Positions 7,826 to 16,525 of a stretch of 64,000 nucleotides of DNA are shown here, piece by piece. How positions within the stretch are numbered: position 1 is the first letter of the stretch; every line of letters begins with the position of its first letter. Below the pieces are notes generated by a model. That model was not told the DNA's origin, ran no database searches, and saw only the letters and a list, made by a program, of their open reading frames with translations. The position numbers were made by a program, and so were the translations under genes. This DNA comes from Mariprofundus erugo (GTDB lineage Bacteria > Pseudomonadota > Zetaproteobacteria > Mariprofundales > Mariprofundaceae). Where the stretch lies: positions 1 through 64,000 of the forward strand of contig NZ_VBRY01000013.1 in the NCBI RefSeq assembly GCF_005818865.1, given 5' to 3'.

Positions 7826-8584
7826 TTATTCCGAAGGAGGAAGAAAGCGGTATCCCATACCGCGAACCGTTTCGATACACTCACTTCTATCCAGCTCCTT
7901 CAATGCCTTGCGCAGGCGTTTGACCGTCACATCAACCGTACGGGCCTCAACATACACATCATTACCCCAGACATGATCGAGCAGATAATCCCTTGCCCGG
8001 GTCTTGCCCGGCTTGCGCATCAGGATCTGCAACAGCTTGTACTCCATCGGTCGCAGGTCAACGCGCTTGTCCCCTTCATATACTACAGGCACATCAGGAT
8101 CGAGCTGCAGGGTTGGTGTGGCTGTACCACCACTATTCACAATACGGGTACGGCGCAGCAGTGCACGGGCCCGAGCCACCAGCTCATCCGGCTCAAACGG
8201 CTTGGGCAAATAATCATCCGCCCCCTCATTCAACCCCTGCACCCGTTCGGAGGCCATGCCCAGAGCTGTCACCATCAAAACGGGAATGTGAGCCCGCTTC
8301 TCCGAGCCCTTTAACCAGCGCAGCACCTGCATACCACCGGTACCAGGTAACATCCGATCCAGTATCACCAGCCGCCACTCACCATCACACAGGCAGTTCA
8401 GCGCCTCATCACCATCCGCACACCGGTGAGTCGTAAAGCCGGCTGCACGCAGGTGGAGCCCCATCAGCCGGGCAATCGCATCCTCATCTTCAACAATAAG
8501 GATATCCGCTCCGTTACTATCATTCATTTCAATACTCTTCATAAGATCACGATACTGTAAGCTGACTCCACCAATCTCAACCAT
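7826..8584 (-). CDS. phoB: Phosphate regulon response regulator PhoB
   Basis: This OmpR-family regulator has a receiver domain with Asp76 (VILDRMLPG) and Lys128 (LPKPF) and a C-terminal winged helix with VKRLRKALKEL and the RGMGYRF wing. Phosphorylated PhoB binds Pho boxes upstream of phosphate-starvation genes. The ATG at 8584 overlaps the upstream stop as TGATG and has GAAGGA before it, giving 252 residues. A second ATG at 8527 gives 232 residues, closer to the usual PhoB length of about 229. Both are plausible. Confidence 0.92.
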   Translation of the reverse strand: MVEIGGVSLQYRDLMKSIEMNDSNGADILIVEDEDAIARLMGLHLRAAGFTTHRCADGDEALNCLCDGEWRLVILDRMLPGTGGMQVLRWLKGSEKRAHIPVLMVTALGMASERVQGLNEGADDYLPKPFEPDELVARARALLRRTRIVNSGGTATPTLQLDPDVPVVYEGDKRVDLRPMEYKLLQILMRKPGKTRARDYLLDHVWGNDVYVEARTVDVTVKRLRKALKELDRSECIETVRGMGYRFLPPSE

Positions 8585-9099
8585 CACATCCTTCTCGCTG
8601 TCACATAACGATGCATGGCTGCATATTCTGTATCAAGCTTCAGTGACATTTGCGATAACAGGCGAAACATAAAGCGCAACAGCAAGTTGCCCATGGCCGG
8701 GTCTTCAAGCGTAATCACATTGAAATACTCCCGATTAAGCGTCAGCAACGTCACATCGCTCACCGCCCTGAGCGTGGCTGAATGGACGCGCTCCTCATCG
8801 AGAAACGAAAAGAGCCCGAAGGTATCGCCCGCCTGCAATTCTATATATAGATCATCGGTTGGTGCCGCCACAGATACGCGGCCATCCATAATCAGGCGAA
8901 CGGTGTGATCCGACACCCCGCCAGCCTCGTAAAACAGTTCGCCCGCAGCCACATCGATCGCACTGAAACATGAATAGAGCATCATACTTTCATTGGCTCC
9001 AAGTGTAGCGCAGGCCGGCATACCGCGGAATCGCATATAGGTCGGGCTGCTTTCAAGCGTCGCCTCATAGGCACTTAATAAATTATTTGTCATATGCAT
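8584..9099 (-). CDS. Cyclic-nucleotide-binding-domain protein, first gene of the phoBR operon
   Basis: This 171-residue protein carries a Crp-type cyclic-nucleotide-binding fold at about residues 45-130, with the glycine turns MDGRVSV and AGDTFGLF and a phosphate-cassette-like stretch LDEERVHSATL. It lacks the C-terminal helix-turn-helix of Crp. A ligand, or even nucleotide binding, is not proven. AAGGAA precedes the ATG at 9099; longer starts lack a site. Its stop overlaps the phoB start (TGATG), so it is translationally coupled to the two-component system, an unusual partner. Confidence 0.8.
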   Translation of the reverse strand: MHMTNNLLSAYEATLESSPTYMRFRGMPACATLGANESMMLYSCFSAIDVAAGELFYEAGGVSDHTVRLIMDGRVSVAAPTDDLYIELQAGDTFGLFSFLDEERVHSATLRAVSDVTLLTLNREYFNVITLEDPAMGNLLLRFMFRLLSQMSLKLDTEYAAMHRYVTARRM

Positions 9100-9157
9100 G
9101 CATGATTGTTCCTTGTAAAGTGACATAACACGTCCTGACACAATCATGTGCATAAAA

Positions 9158-9175
9158 ATGTCAACGGTATGACAC
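9158..9175 (-). promoter_or_regulatory. Pho box for the cNMP-phoB-phoR operon
   Basis: On the minus strand GTGTCAT, ACCG, TTGACAT form two heptamers separated by four bases, the layout of a PhoB half-site pair (consensus CTGTCAT repeated). It lies 59 bases upstream of the cNMP-domain gene start. Confidence 0.6.
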
Positions 9176-9193
9176 AGATCACACATCTTCAGT

Positions 9194-9211
9194 ATGTCAT
9201 CTTCATGTCAC
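9194..9211 (+). promoter_or_regulatory. Pho box for the phosphate porin
   Basis: ATGTCAT, CTTC, ATGTCAC is a close match to a PhoB box of two direct heptamers with a four-base spacer. It lies 64 bases before the porin start codon and is back to back with the minus-strand box. Confidence 0.75.
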
Positions 9212-9275
9212 AATCGACCGCTAGCTTCCGCCCCGATCCGAGAGGAACCGATTTTGAAACACACAGGAGAAGAAC

Positions 9276-10373
9276 TTGAAAGCAACGATTAAGTCTATTG
9301 CTGCTCTTGCCATGTTCGCATTCGCTGCGCCGGCTGCATTCGCTGGCGGCGTAAATGTATATGATGACGGCGAAAGCAAACTGAAACTCAGCGGTAAAGT
9401 CTTTGTTGACGGCACCAGCTTCAAATCTGACCAGACAGTCGCAGGCACCACTACCACCCTGTCAAAGACACAGGGCTTCAACCTGGGCCGTGCTTACCTG
9501 ACTGCAAAGTACTACTTTGACAAAAACTGGATGATGCGCGTCACCACCGACGCTGCTCTGGAAAACGGCGCCGGCCTCGGCAAGCGTACCAACGTCTTCG
9601 TAAAATATGCCTATGTTGAAGGAAAACTCTACGGCAAGGCGCTTGAGCTCCGTCTCGGTATCTCCCACAACCCATGGATCGACTACGAGCAGGGCCTGTG
9701 GAAGCATCGTTACTTCACCAAGGTTACCGCTGACCAGTTCGGCTATGATGACTCCGCCGATATCGGCGTCGGCTTCAAAGGTGAGCTGCTCGACGGCATG
9801 GCTGAATACTGGGTTACCGCTGTAAACGGCGGCGGCTACGGCAACATCTCCCAGTCCAACGGTCTGGACTACAAGTCCCGCCTGAGTATCTTCCCGATCG
9901 AAGGCCTGACCATCGACCTGGGCTACAACAACGGTTTCCGCGGCAAGAAGACCTTTGTAAACAACGTCTCTACCAATCCTCTGAAGCAGTCCATGTATCA
10001 GATCATGGTGACCTACGGCGCCAAGGATTACCGCGTTGGTGTGAACTACATCGCCAACCAGGACAAGGCCAAGAACCTTGTTGATGCCAAGACCATGGCA
10101 GCATGGGGCTGGGTCAACGTCGGCAGCGGTGTTGGTCTGGTTGCCCGCTACGAGCAGGAAAAGTCCAATACCTTTACCGCTCTCGGTGCAAAGGTTACCG
10201 GCCAGCCAAAACAGGTTCGCACCCGTTATGCAGCAGGTATCAGCTATGACCCGGTCAAGCATGTTAACCTGACCCTCGGTTACATCAGCGACAAGACTAC
10301 CGCTCGTGCCAACGTAACCGGTGACTCTGCCAAGACCACCCAGTTCGGTCTCTGGTCCGAGTTCAAGTACTAA
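9276..10373 (+). CDS. Phosphate-selective porin (OprO/OprP family)
   Basis: This 365-residue outer-membrane barrel has a signal peptide ending AFAG and alternating beta-strand pattern throughout, ending in an aromatic-rich strand LWSEFKY. Motifs such as YAYVEGK and RLGISHNPW fit the OprP/OprO family of phosphate or polyphosphate porins. The start is an unusual TTG with AGGAGA 6 bases before it; there is no ATG upstream in frame. The Pho box upstream and the pstS gene downstream support a role in phosphate uptake. Substrate preference is inferred. Confidence 0.85.
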   Translation: MKATIKSIAALAMFAFAAPAAFAGGVNVYDDGESKLKLSGKVFVDGTSFKSDQTVAGTTTTLSKTQGFNLGRAYLTAKYYFDKNWMMRVTTDAALENGAGLGKRTNVFVKYAYVEGKLYGKALELRLGISHNPWIDYEQGLWKHRYFTKVTADQFGYDDSADIGVGFKGELLDGMAEYWVTAVNGGGYGNISQSNGLDYKSRLSIFPIEGLTIDLGYNNGFRGKKTFVNNVSTNPLKQSMYQIMVTYGAKDYRVGVNYIANQDKAKNLVDAKTMAAWGWVNVGSGVGLVARYEQEKSNTFTALGAKVTGQPKQVRTRYAAGISYDPVKHVNLTLGYISDKTTARANVTGDSAKTTQFGLWSEFKY

Positions 10374-10384
10374 GTAGCATAAAA

Positions 10385-10412
10385 AAAGGCCGGGGCTACA
10401 CCCCCGGCCTTT
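10385..10412 (+). terminator. Terminator after the phosphate porin
   Basis: The stem AAAGGCCGGGG with its complement CCCCGGCCTTT lies just after the porin stop codon. The T run is short, so partial read-through into pstS is possible. Confidence 0.75.
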
Positions 10413-10459
10413 ATTCCTGATTCCTGTTCATACAAGCACTCAAGAAGGAGCTAATTCTC

Positions 10460-11488
10460 ATGAAAAAGATCATACTGGCAACCGCCGCGTTGCTTATGGT
10501 TTCAAATGTGGCTGAAGCACGCGACCAAATCAAGATCGTCGGCTCATCCACTGTATATCCGTTTTCCAGCTATACCGCTGAAGCACTGGGCGCAACAAGC
10601 AAGTTCAAGACCCCTGTTGTTGAATCCACCGGTTCCGGTGGCGGTCTGAAACTGTTCTGTGCCAGCAATGACATGGACAGCCCGGACATCACCAACGCAT
10701 CACGCCGCATGAAAGAGAAAGAGTTTGCAACCTGTCAGAAGAACGGTGTCAAATACATCACCGAGATGGTAGTCGGCTATGACGGCATCGCTATCGCCCA
10801 GTCCAAGACGACCGCAGCCATCGACCTGACCCGTAAAGAGCTGCTCCTTGCTGTAGCTGCCAAGGTACCAAACAAGGATGAATCCGCTCTGATCGACAAT
10901 CCTTACCACTACTGGGATGAGATCAATGCCAAGCTGCCGCACCGCAAGATCACCATTTATGGTCCGCCAACCTCTTCAGGCACCCGTGATGCGTTCGAGG
11001 ACATGATCCTCAAGCACAACACCAAGCACTGGAAAGTGTACAACGATGCAGGCTTCAAGAAGTTCCATGAGATCCGTCAGGATGGCGTTTATGTTCCAAG
11101 TGGCGAAAACGACAACCTGATCGTACAGAAGCTTGCCAAGGATACCGAGGCACTGGGCATTTTCGGCTACAGCTACCTGGCTGAGAACACCGACAGCATC
11201 GGCGCTGCTACCATCGAAGGCGTAGGCCCTGCTCCTGAGACCGTACAGGATGGCAGCTACAAGCTCTCCCGTTCACTCTACTTCTACATCAAGCAGTCTC
11301 ATGTTGGCAAGGTTCCTGGCATCATGGAATATTCAGACCTGTTCATGAGCGAGCGTATGATTGGCGACAAGGGTGAATGTGCAGAAATCGGCCTGATCCC
11401 GCTGCCAGCTGCAGATCGTGACCACTATCGTGCGAACCTCAAGGCAATGACCCGCCTGACCGCGGATGACCTGAAGCCAAAGAAGTAA
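10460..11488 (+). CDS. pstS: Phosphate ABC transporter substrate-binding protein PstS
   Basis: This 342-residue periplasmic binding protein has a signal peptide ending AEAR and the phosphate-binding start IVGSSTVYPF, followed by ESTGSGGG and the conserved PTSSGTRDAF segment. It binds inorganic phosphate and delivers it to PstCA. AAGGAG lies before the ATG. Its own strong terminator separates it from pstC, which lets cells make more PstS than membrane components. Confidence 0.93.
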   Translation: MKKIILATAALLMVSNVAEARDQIKIVGSSTVYPFSSYTAEALGATSKFKTPVVESTGSGGGLKLFCASNDMDSPDITNASRRMKEKEFATCQKNGVKYITEMVVGYDGIAIAQSKTTAAIDLTRKELLLAVAAKVPNKDESALIDNPYHYWDEINAKLPHRKITIYGPPTSSGTRDAFEDMILKHNTKHWKVYNDAGFKKFHEIRQDGVYVPSGENDNLIVQKLAKDTEALGIFGYSYLAENTDSIGAATIEGVGPAPETVQDGSYKLSRSLYFYIKQSHVGKVPGIMEYSDLFMSERMIGDKGECAEIGLIPLPAADRDHYRANLKAMTRLTADDLKPKK

Positions 11489-11517
11489 AACCGGTCAACC
11501 AACGCATCACCTGACAG

Positions 11518-11550
11518 GCTGGCCGGAGTTCACACTCCGGCCAGCTTTTT
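11518..11550 (+). terminator. Terminator after pstS
   Basis: The perfect stem GCTGGCCGGAG / CTCCGGCCAGC with a six-base loop is followed by five T. Bases 11551-11734 hold no clear Pho box or gene. Confidence 0.9.
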
Positions 11551-11734
11551 TATAAAACGCCAAGCAGGTATCGACATGGAAGCCACACTTCCATCTCCAT
11601 GCCGGACTTGATGACCTACTACAGCATCGTGATACAGATAGCGCTTTCAGTGCATTCCCCTGCTATCATGCCGCCGCCAGTAGGTGATGTAACTTATCCG
11701 GCAAATGATATGAACGGGGTTGCGAACATATCCA

Positions 11735-12979
11735 ATGACCACTGCTGATCTATTTTTATGGTTCTTTGCCGGCCTGATTCCGCTCGCTGCCATGGCTTTC
11801 TGGCTGGCCAGGGGCAGAGCGATGGCTATCGAAACGGGTGATGTGCGCCTGCACTCCCGCCCCGGTTTCTACGGCTGGTTTTCAGTCATCTGGCTGGCTC
11901 TTCCGGCTATTGCTGTTTCGTTTGCATTCAGCGTCCTGCACATGTTCGGTCTCTTTACCGTTCCCGGCCCGATGCTGCTGGCAGCTACCTTTGCAGCCGG
12001 CGGTGCCGGCCTCTGGTTCTCACTGGGCCAGATCAAGGCAGAATTCCGCGCCCGTCAGGCCGTTGAAAAAGTGATGCGCGGTCTGTTGCTGACTGCAGCG
12101 ACGATTTCGATCCTGACCACGATCGGTATTGTCCTTTCTGTCATTTTTGAATCCATCCGCTTCTTCAAGGTGATCCCTATATGGGACTTTATTACCGGTA
12201 CCCAGTGGCAGCCGGACACAGCCTTCCTGATCGGCGCCGGCCGTGCAGATGAGCATGTAGCTCCCCCGCTGTTCGGCTCTGTACCCATTTTTGCCGGCAC
12301 GTTCATGATCACCCTGATTGCCATGCTGGTCGCTGTGCCCGTCGGACTGTTCTCAGCCATTTATATGTCTGAATACGCCTCACACAAGGCTCGTGGCAGA
12401 CTCAAGCCGATGCTTGAAATTCTGGCCGGCATCCCGACTGTGGTTTACGGCTTCTTCGCAGCCATCACCGTCAGCCCGATGATCGTTGAAATTGCCCACT
12501 CCTTTGGCTATGAGGCTGCTTACACCAACGCGCTCGCTCCCGGTCTGATTATGGGCATCATGATTATTCCTTTTATGTCATCGCTCTCTGACGACGTCAT
12601 CCGCGCTGTTCCGGAAAGTCTGCGCGACGGTGCCCTTGCCCTTGGCACCACCAAGGCGGAAACGATCCGTCACATTGTGCTGCCAGCCGCATTCCCCGGC
12701 ATCGTATCTGCGTTCCTGCTCGCGGTTTCCCGCGCCATTGGTGAAACCATGATCGTGGTGATGGCTGCCGGCCTGCGTCCGAACCTGACCATGAATCCGC
12801 TTGAAGGCATGACAACGGTAACCGTCAAGATTGTTGAAGCACTGACCGGCGACCAGGAGTTCGACTCAGCCTTCACACTCTCGGCCTTTGCCCTGGGCCT
12901 CGTTCTGCTGATTGCCACACTGATACTCAATATTATTTCGACCATCGTGGTCCGGAAATTCAGGCAGCGTTATGAATAA
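11735..12979 (+). CDS. pstC: Phosphate ABC transporter permease PstC
   Basis: This 414-residue membrane protein has the PstC permease core with the cytoplasmic EAA-type loop near AVPESLRDGALALGTTK and the typical AGIPTVVYGFFA helix. It forms the membrane channel with PstA. It is about 100 residues longer than E. coli PstC because of an extra N-terminal membrane region, a common long form. The ATG at 11735 is preferred to an upstream in-frame TTG at 11720; neither has a strong ribosome-binding site. Confidence 0.92.
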   Translation: MTTADLFLWFFAGLIPLAAMAFWLARGRAMAIETGDVRLHSRPGFYGWFSVIWLALPAIAVSFAFSVLHMFGLFTVPGPMLLAATFAAGGAGLWFSLGQIKAEFRARQAVEKVMRGLLLTAATISILTTIGIVLSVIFESIRFFKVIPIWDFITGTQWQPDTAFLIGAGRADEHVAPPLFGSVPIFAGTFMITLIAMLVAVPVGLFSAIYMSEYASHKARGRLKPMLEILAGIPTVVYGFFAAITVSPMIVEIAHSFGYEAAYTNALAPGLIMGIMIIPFMSSLSDDVIRAVPESLRDGALALGTTKAETIRHIVLPAAFPGIVSAFLLAVSRAIGETMIVVMAAGLRPNLTMNPLEGMTTVTVKIVEALTGDQEFDSAFTLSAFALGLVLLIATLILNIISTIVVRKFRQRYE

Positions 12980-14156
12980 AGAAGCGAATAACTTTCTCCA
13001 TCAGGGAGCCAACCCTCGTAAACGCAAGCGTGAGCGCGCTGACACCCGCTTCCGCTGGTATGGTCTGATTGCACTCGGGCTGGCGCTGAGCTTTCTGGTC
13101 TTTTTCTTTGTCGACATCATCGGCCAGGCACTCCCTGCCTTTAAACAGACAGAAGTGCTGGTCAGCGTAAATTACACTGAGGAAGCAAAATCCAACTACA
13201 ACCGTGCCGTTGAGCACAAGCTGACCCATATCGTCAGCCGTGCCTGGCTTCGCACCATTCCCGCCTACCTGGAAGCGCATCCTGAAGCGGTTGGCACAAG
13301 CCATGATGAGTGGGTGCCGGCAGACAGTCGCGTTGATCAATACGTAAAAAAACATGAAGGCCATGGCCTGAAGAGTAAATATCAGAAAGAAGTGGATGCC
13401 CTGCAGCAGGAAGGCAAGGTACGCTCTTCATTCAATATTGCCTTCTTCGAAACAGGTGACTCAAAGATGCCTGAAAATGCCGGCATTCTGGCTGCAGCTG
13501 TCGGTTCAGTATTCACTCTGCTGATTACCATGCTGGTTGCCGTACCGATTGGTGTCATGACCGCGATTTATCTGGAGGAGTTTGCTACAGATAACCGCTT
13601 CACCCGTCTGATCGAAGTCAACATCAATAATCTGGCTGCCATCCCATCCATCCTTTACGGCCTGCTGGGTCTGGCGATCTTCATCAGCTTCATGGGCGTA
13701 CCCCGTTCATCGGCCCTCGCCGGTGGTCTGACCCTGGCCCTGATGACACTGCCGCTGATTATCATTGCCACACGTGCCGCCCTGCGGGCTGTACCTGAGT
13801 CGATTCGTGAGGCGGCCTATGGCCTCGGTGCATCCAGCCTGCAAACGGTATGGCATCATGTACTGCCACTGGCGATGCCCGGCATTCTGACCGGCTCCAT
13901 CATCGGTCTGGCACAGGCAATGGGCGAGACAGCTCCGCTGATTATTGTCGGTATGATGGCATATATCCCCGAGCCGCCATCATCCATTCTTGAAGCAACA
14001 ACGGTTTTACCCGCGCAGGTCTACACATGGTCAACCGAATCGATGCATGGATATATCGAGCGGACAGCAGCCGGCATTCTGGTACTGCTGACTGTGCTGT
14101 TAAGCCTGAATGCGATGGCTGTGAGATTGAGAAACCGTTCGGAAAAAACCTGGTGA
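12972..14156 (+). CDS. pstA: Phosphate ABC transporter permease PstA, long form
   Basis: This 394-residue permease has a basic cytoplasmic start, a first helix at about 30-50, then a roughly 100-residue hydrophilic periplasmic insert before the permease core (with NNLAAIPSILYGL and the EAA loop AVPESIREAAYGLGAS). The insert matches the DUF3333 extension of long PstA proteins and may contact PstS. Its start overlaps the end of pstC by 8 bases, so the two subunits are translationally coupled. Confidence 0.92.
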   Translation: MNKEANNFLHQGANPRKRKRERADTRFRWYGLIALGLALSFLVFFFVDIIGQALPAFKQTEVLVSVNYTEEAKSNYNRAVEHKLTHIVSRAWLRTIPAYLEAHPEAVGTSHDEWVPADSRVDQYVKKHEGHGLKSKYQKEVDALQQEGKVRSSFNIAFFETGDSKMPENAGILAAAVGSVFTLLITMLVAVPIGVMTAIYLEEFATDNRFTRLIEVNINNLAAIPSILYGLLGLAIFISFMGVPRSSALAGGLTLALMTLPLIIIATRAALRAVPESIREAAYGLGASSLQTVWHHVLPLAMPGILTGSIIGLAQAMGETAPLIIVGMMAYIPEPPSSILEATTVLPAQVYTWSTESMHGYIERTAAGILVLLTVLLSLNAMAVRLRNRSEKTW

Positions 14157-14162
14157 GGAACG

Positions 14163-14933
14163 ATGAGCACTAATCTGGAAACAAAAATATCGATACGCGA
14201 CCTCAAGCTGTGGTATGGCAGCTATGAAGCGCTTCACGGCATTGATCTGGACATCTACAGTGGCAAGGTCACTGCATTTATCGGTCCGTCCGGCTGTGGT
14301 AAATCAACCTTTCTGCGCACCCTGAACCGCATGAATGACCGTATTCAGGGATGCAAGGTTGAAGGGAAGATTCTGCTCGAAGGCAATGACATCTATGCCC
14401 CGCAGGTGGATGTGGTTCAGCTGCGCACCCATGTCGGCATGGTGTTCCAGAAGCCGAATCCGTTCCCGAAAAGCATCTATGAAAATGTCGCCTATGCACC
14501 GCGCATCCATGGCATGGTGCAGGATGGACCGGAGATGGACGAGCTGGTCGAAACCGCACTGAAAAAAGCCAGTATCTGGAATGAGGTAAAGGACAAGCTT
14601 CATCAGCCTGGTACCGCACTCTCCGGTGGTCAGCAGCAGCGTCTCTGCATCGCCAGAACGATCGCGGTTCAGCCTGATGTCATCCTGATGGATGAGCCAT
14701 GTTCAGCACTGGATCCGATTGCAACAGCAAAGATTGAAGAGCTGATGGATGAACTCAAGCAGGAGTACACCATCGTTATCGTCACCCACAACATGCAGCA
14801 GGCAGCCCGTGTTTCCGACTACACTGCCTACTTCTATCTGGGTGATCTGATCGAGTTCGGTGAGACACAGCAAATCTTTACCGCACCATCCAACAAGAAA
14901 ACTGAAGATTATATTACCGGCCGGTTTGGTTGA
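14163..14933 (+). CDS. pstB: Phosphate ABC transporter ATPase PstB
   Basis: This 256-residue ATPase has Walker [10 protein letters not shown] (41-49), the PstB-typical [10 protein letters not shown]-loop, the signature LSGGQQQR and Walker B VILMDEP. It powers phosphate import and also signals through PhoU to PhoR. It lies 6 bases after pstA and 11 bases before phoU. Confidence 0.97.
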   Translation: MSTNLETKISIRDLKLWYGSYEALHGIDLDIYSGKVTAFIGPSGCGKSTFLRTLNRMNDRIQGCKVEGKILLEGNDIYAPQVDVVQLRTHVGMVFQKPNPFPKSIYENVAYAPRIHGMVQDGPEMDELVETALKKASIWNEVKDKLHQPGTALSGGQQQRLCIARTIAVQPDVILMDEPCSALDPIATAKIEELMDELKQEYTIVIVTHNMQQAARVSDYTAYFYLGDLIEFGETQQIFTAPSNKKTEDYITGRFG

Positions 14934-14944
14934 AGGAGCCGCAG

Positions 14945-15652
14945 ATGTCTGAACACACAATCAAGCGATATGAAGATGAGCTTAACCTTCTCAAGCAGAA
15001 GGTGATCGCCATGGGCGGACTGGTTGAAAAAGCCGTCCGTCGCTCGATGAAATCACTGCTGGAGCTTGATGCCAAGCGCGCGCGCAAGGTCATCGAGCGT
15101 GACAGTGCCATTAACACACTCGAACTGCAGATCGATGAGATGACCCGCAAAATTCTGGCTCTGCGCCAGCCTGCAGCCGGTGATCTTCGCTTTATCATGA
15201 CCACCATCAAGATTGTGACCGATCTTGAACGCACCGGTGATATGGCTGAAGCCATTGCTGAAACCATGCTGCAGAGTGAAGACCATCCGCTGACTCATCT
15301 GGCATCTCTGCAGGCCATGGCAGAAAAGGCCATCTCCCAGCTCAAGGATGCACTCGACTGCTTTGCCCGTGGGGATCTGCACCTGGCTCTTTCTATCATC
15401 CAGAAAGACGGTGCTATGGATCTGATGTTCAAGAGCCTGCAGCGGGAAACACTCACCTATATGATGGAAGATCACCGTGAGATCAGTACAGGCCTGCTCG
15501 CCTACTCCATCGGTAAGAACCTTGAGCGGATTGGTGACCATGCCGTCAATATTGCAGAAATGGTGATCTATATGGTCAGCAGCCATGATGTACGCCATCT
15601 CAATCATGAGGCCGCATCAAAACTGTTGAATCTGCAAACTCCGACTGAATAA
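14945..15652 (+). CDS. phoU: Phosphate signalling protein PhoU
   Basis: This 235-residue protein consists of two three-helix PhoU repeats; each carries the metal-binding type helix (for example VTDLERTGDMAEAI and GKNLERIGDHAVNI). PhoU links PstB status to PhoR and restrains phosphate uptake. AAGGAG lies 6 bases before the ATG at 14945. It ends the pst operon; no strong terminator follows, and a degenerate hairpin-chain repeat lies downstream. Confidence 0.95.
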   Translation: MSEHTIKRYEDELNLLKQKVIAMGGLVEKAVRRSMKSLLELDAKRARKVIERDSAINTLELQIDEMTRKILALRQPAAGDLRFIMTTIKIVTDLERTGDMAEAIAETMLQSEDHPLTHLASLQAMAEKAISQLKDALDCFARGDLHLALSIIQKDGAMDLMFKSLQRETLTYMMEDHREISTGLLAYSIGKNLERIGDHAVNIAEMVIYMVSSHDVRHLNHEAASKLLNLQTPTE

Positions 15653-15666
15653 ATAACTTCCCTCCA

Positions 15667-15768
15667 GGGAATCGCTGATCAATCCAGCGATTCCGGGCGG
15701 ACCATGGACGACTACCTAAATCATGCCGGTATGCCTGTACAATAACAGGCCGGTGTATCGGCATGATA
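15667..15768 (+). repeat. Degenerate left end of the hairpin-chain repeat
   Basis: GGAATCGCTGATCAATCCAG and the following CGATTCC-GGGCGG-CCATGGACG resemble the left part of the element at 56936. A separate long palindrome (ATCATGCCGGTATGCCTGT and its near-complement) replaces the rest. No right end is present. Confidence 0.6.
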
Positions 15769-15832
15769 GTCATAGTGACCGTTCAATATTGTTCCTGTAA
15801 TATATCCCTGTTTTCACAGGGGGGAATGGTCC

Positions 15833-16513
15833 ATGGTCATGAAAAGCTCAATCACCCGGATGTTTGCCGGCTCACCGGTTAAACCACTGCAACTGCATAT
15901 GGAAAAGGTCTGTGCATGCGCCGATCAGCTGCAGCTTTTTTTCCGGGCCTGCGTCGAAAAAGAGTTCGACTCATGCAAAAGCATTCATAAATCGATTGCA
16001 AAAATGGAGCAGGAGGCGGATCGCATCAAAGCCGATCTGCGCATGAATCTTCCCGGCAGTCTGTTTATGCCGATGCCGCGCGAACAGATTCTCGACATCG
16101 TCCGCCTGCAGGACAAAATCGCCAATATCACGCAGGACATCTCCGGCATTATGACCGGTCGGAAAGCCGAAATTCCCGACGCCGTTGCCCCGCTGTTCGT
16201 CGCCTTTGTCGAACGGGCCATTGATGCGGCACATCAGGCACGCATTGCCATTAACGAACTGGATGAGCTGGTCGAAACCGGTTTCCGCGGCAAGCAACTC
16301 GATATTGTACAAAAAATGATCGATACACTCGAAGAGATCGAAAGCGAAACAGACAAGCAGGAACGGAAGCTGCGTCACGCCATGTTCAAGATCGAAAAAG
16401 AGTACGACCCACTGGATATGATGTTTCTTTACCGGGTGATTGACTGGATCGGCAAGCTGGCTGACACCTCCCACCAGGTAGGGGCCAGACTGCAGCTGTT
16501 GATGGCGCGTTAA
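15833..16513 (+). CDS. DUF47 / TIGR00153 PhoU-like protein partnered with Pit
   Basis: This 226-residue all-helical protein belongs to the DUF47 (PhoU-related) family, which is usually encoded next to Pit transporters and thought to regulate them. The segment MEQEADRIKADLR and LQDKIANITQDIS are typical. A purine-rich AGGGGGGA lies 7 bases before the ATG; a second in-frame ATG lies at 15839. The pit gene follows after 12 bases, so the two form an operon distinct from pst. Confidence 0.9.
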   Translation: MVMKSSITRMFAGSPVKPLQLHMEKVCACADQLQLFFRACVEKEFDSCKSIHKSIAKMEQEADRIKADLRMNLPGSLFMPMPREQILDIVRLQDKIANITQDISGIMTGRKAEIPDAVAPLFVAFVERAIDAAHQARIAINELDELVETGFRGKQLDIVQKMIDTLEEIESETDKQERKLRHAMFKIEKEYDPLDMMFLYRVIDWIGKLADTSHQVGARLQLLMAR

Positions 16514-16525
16514 GGAGCAATCAAC

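Noticed and set aside
11710-11748. Twelve-codon frame MNGVANISNDHC overlapping the pstC start
   Set aside because: It could be a leader peptide, but there is no attenuator hairpin and no ribosome-binding site; chance is more likely.
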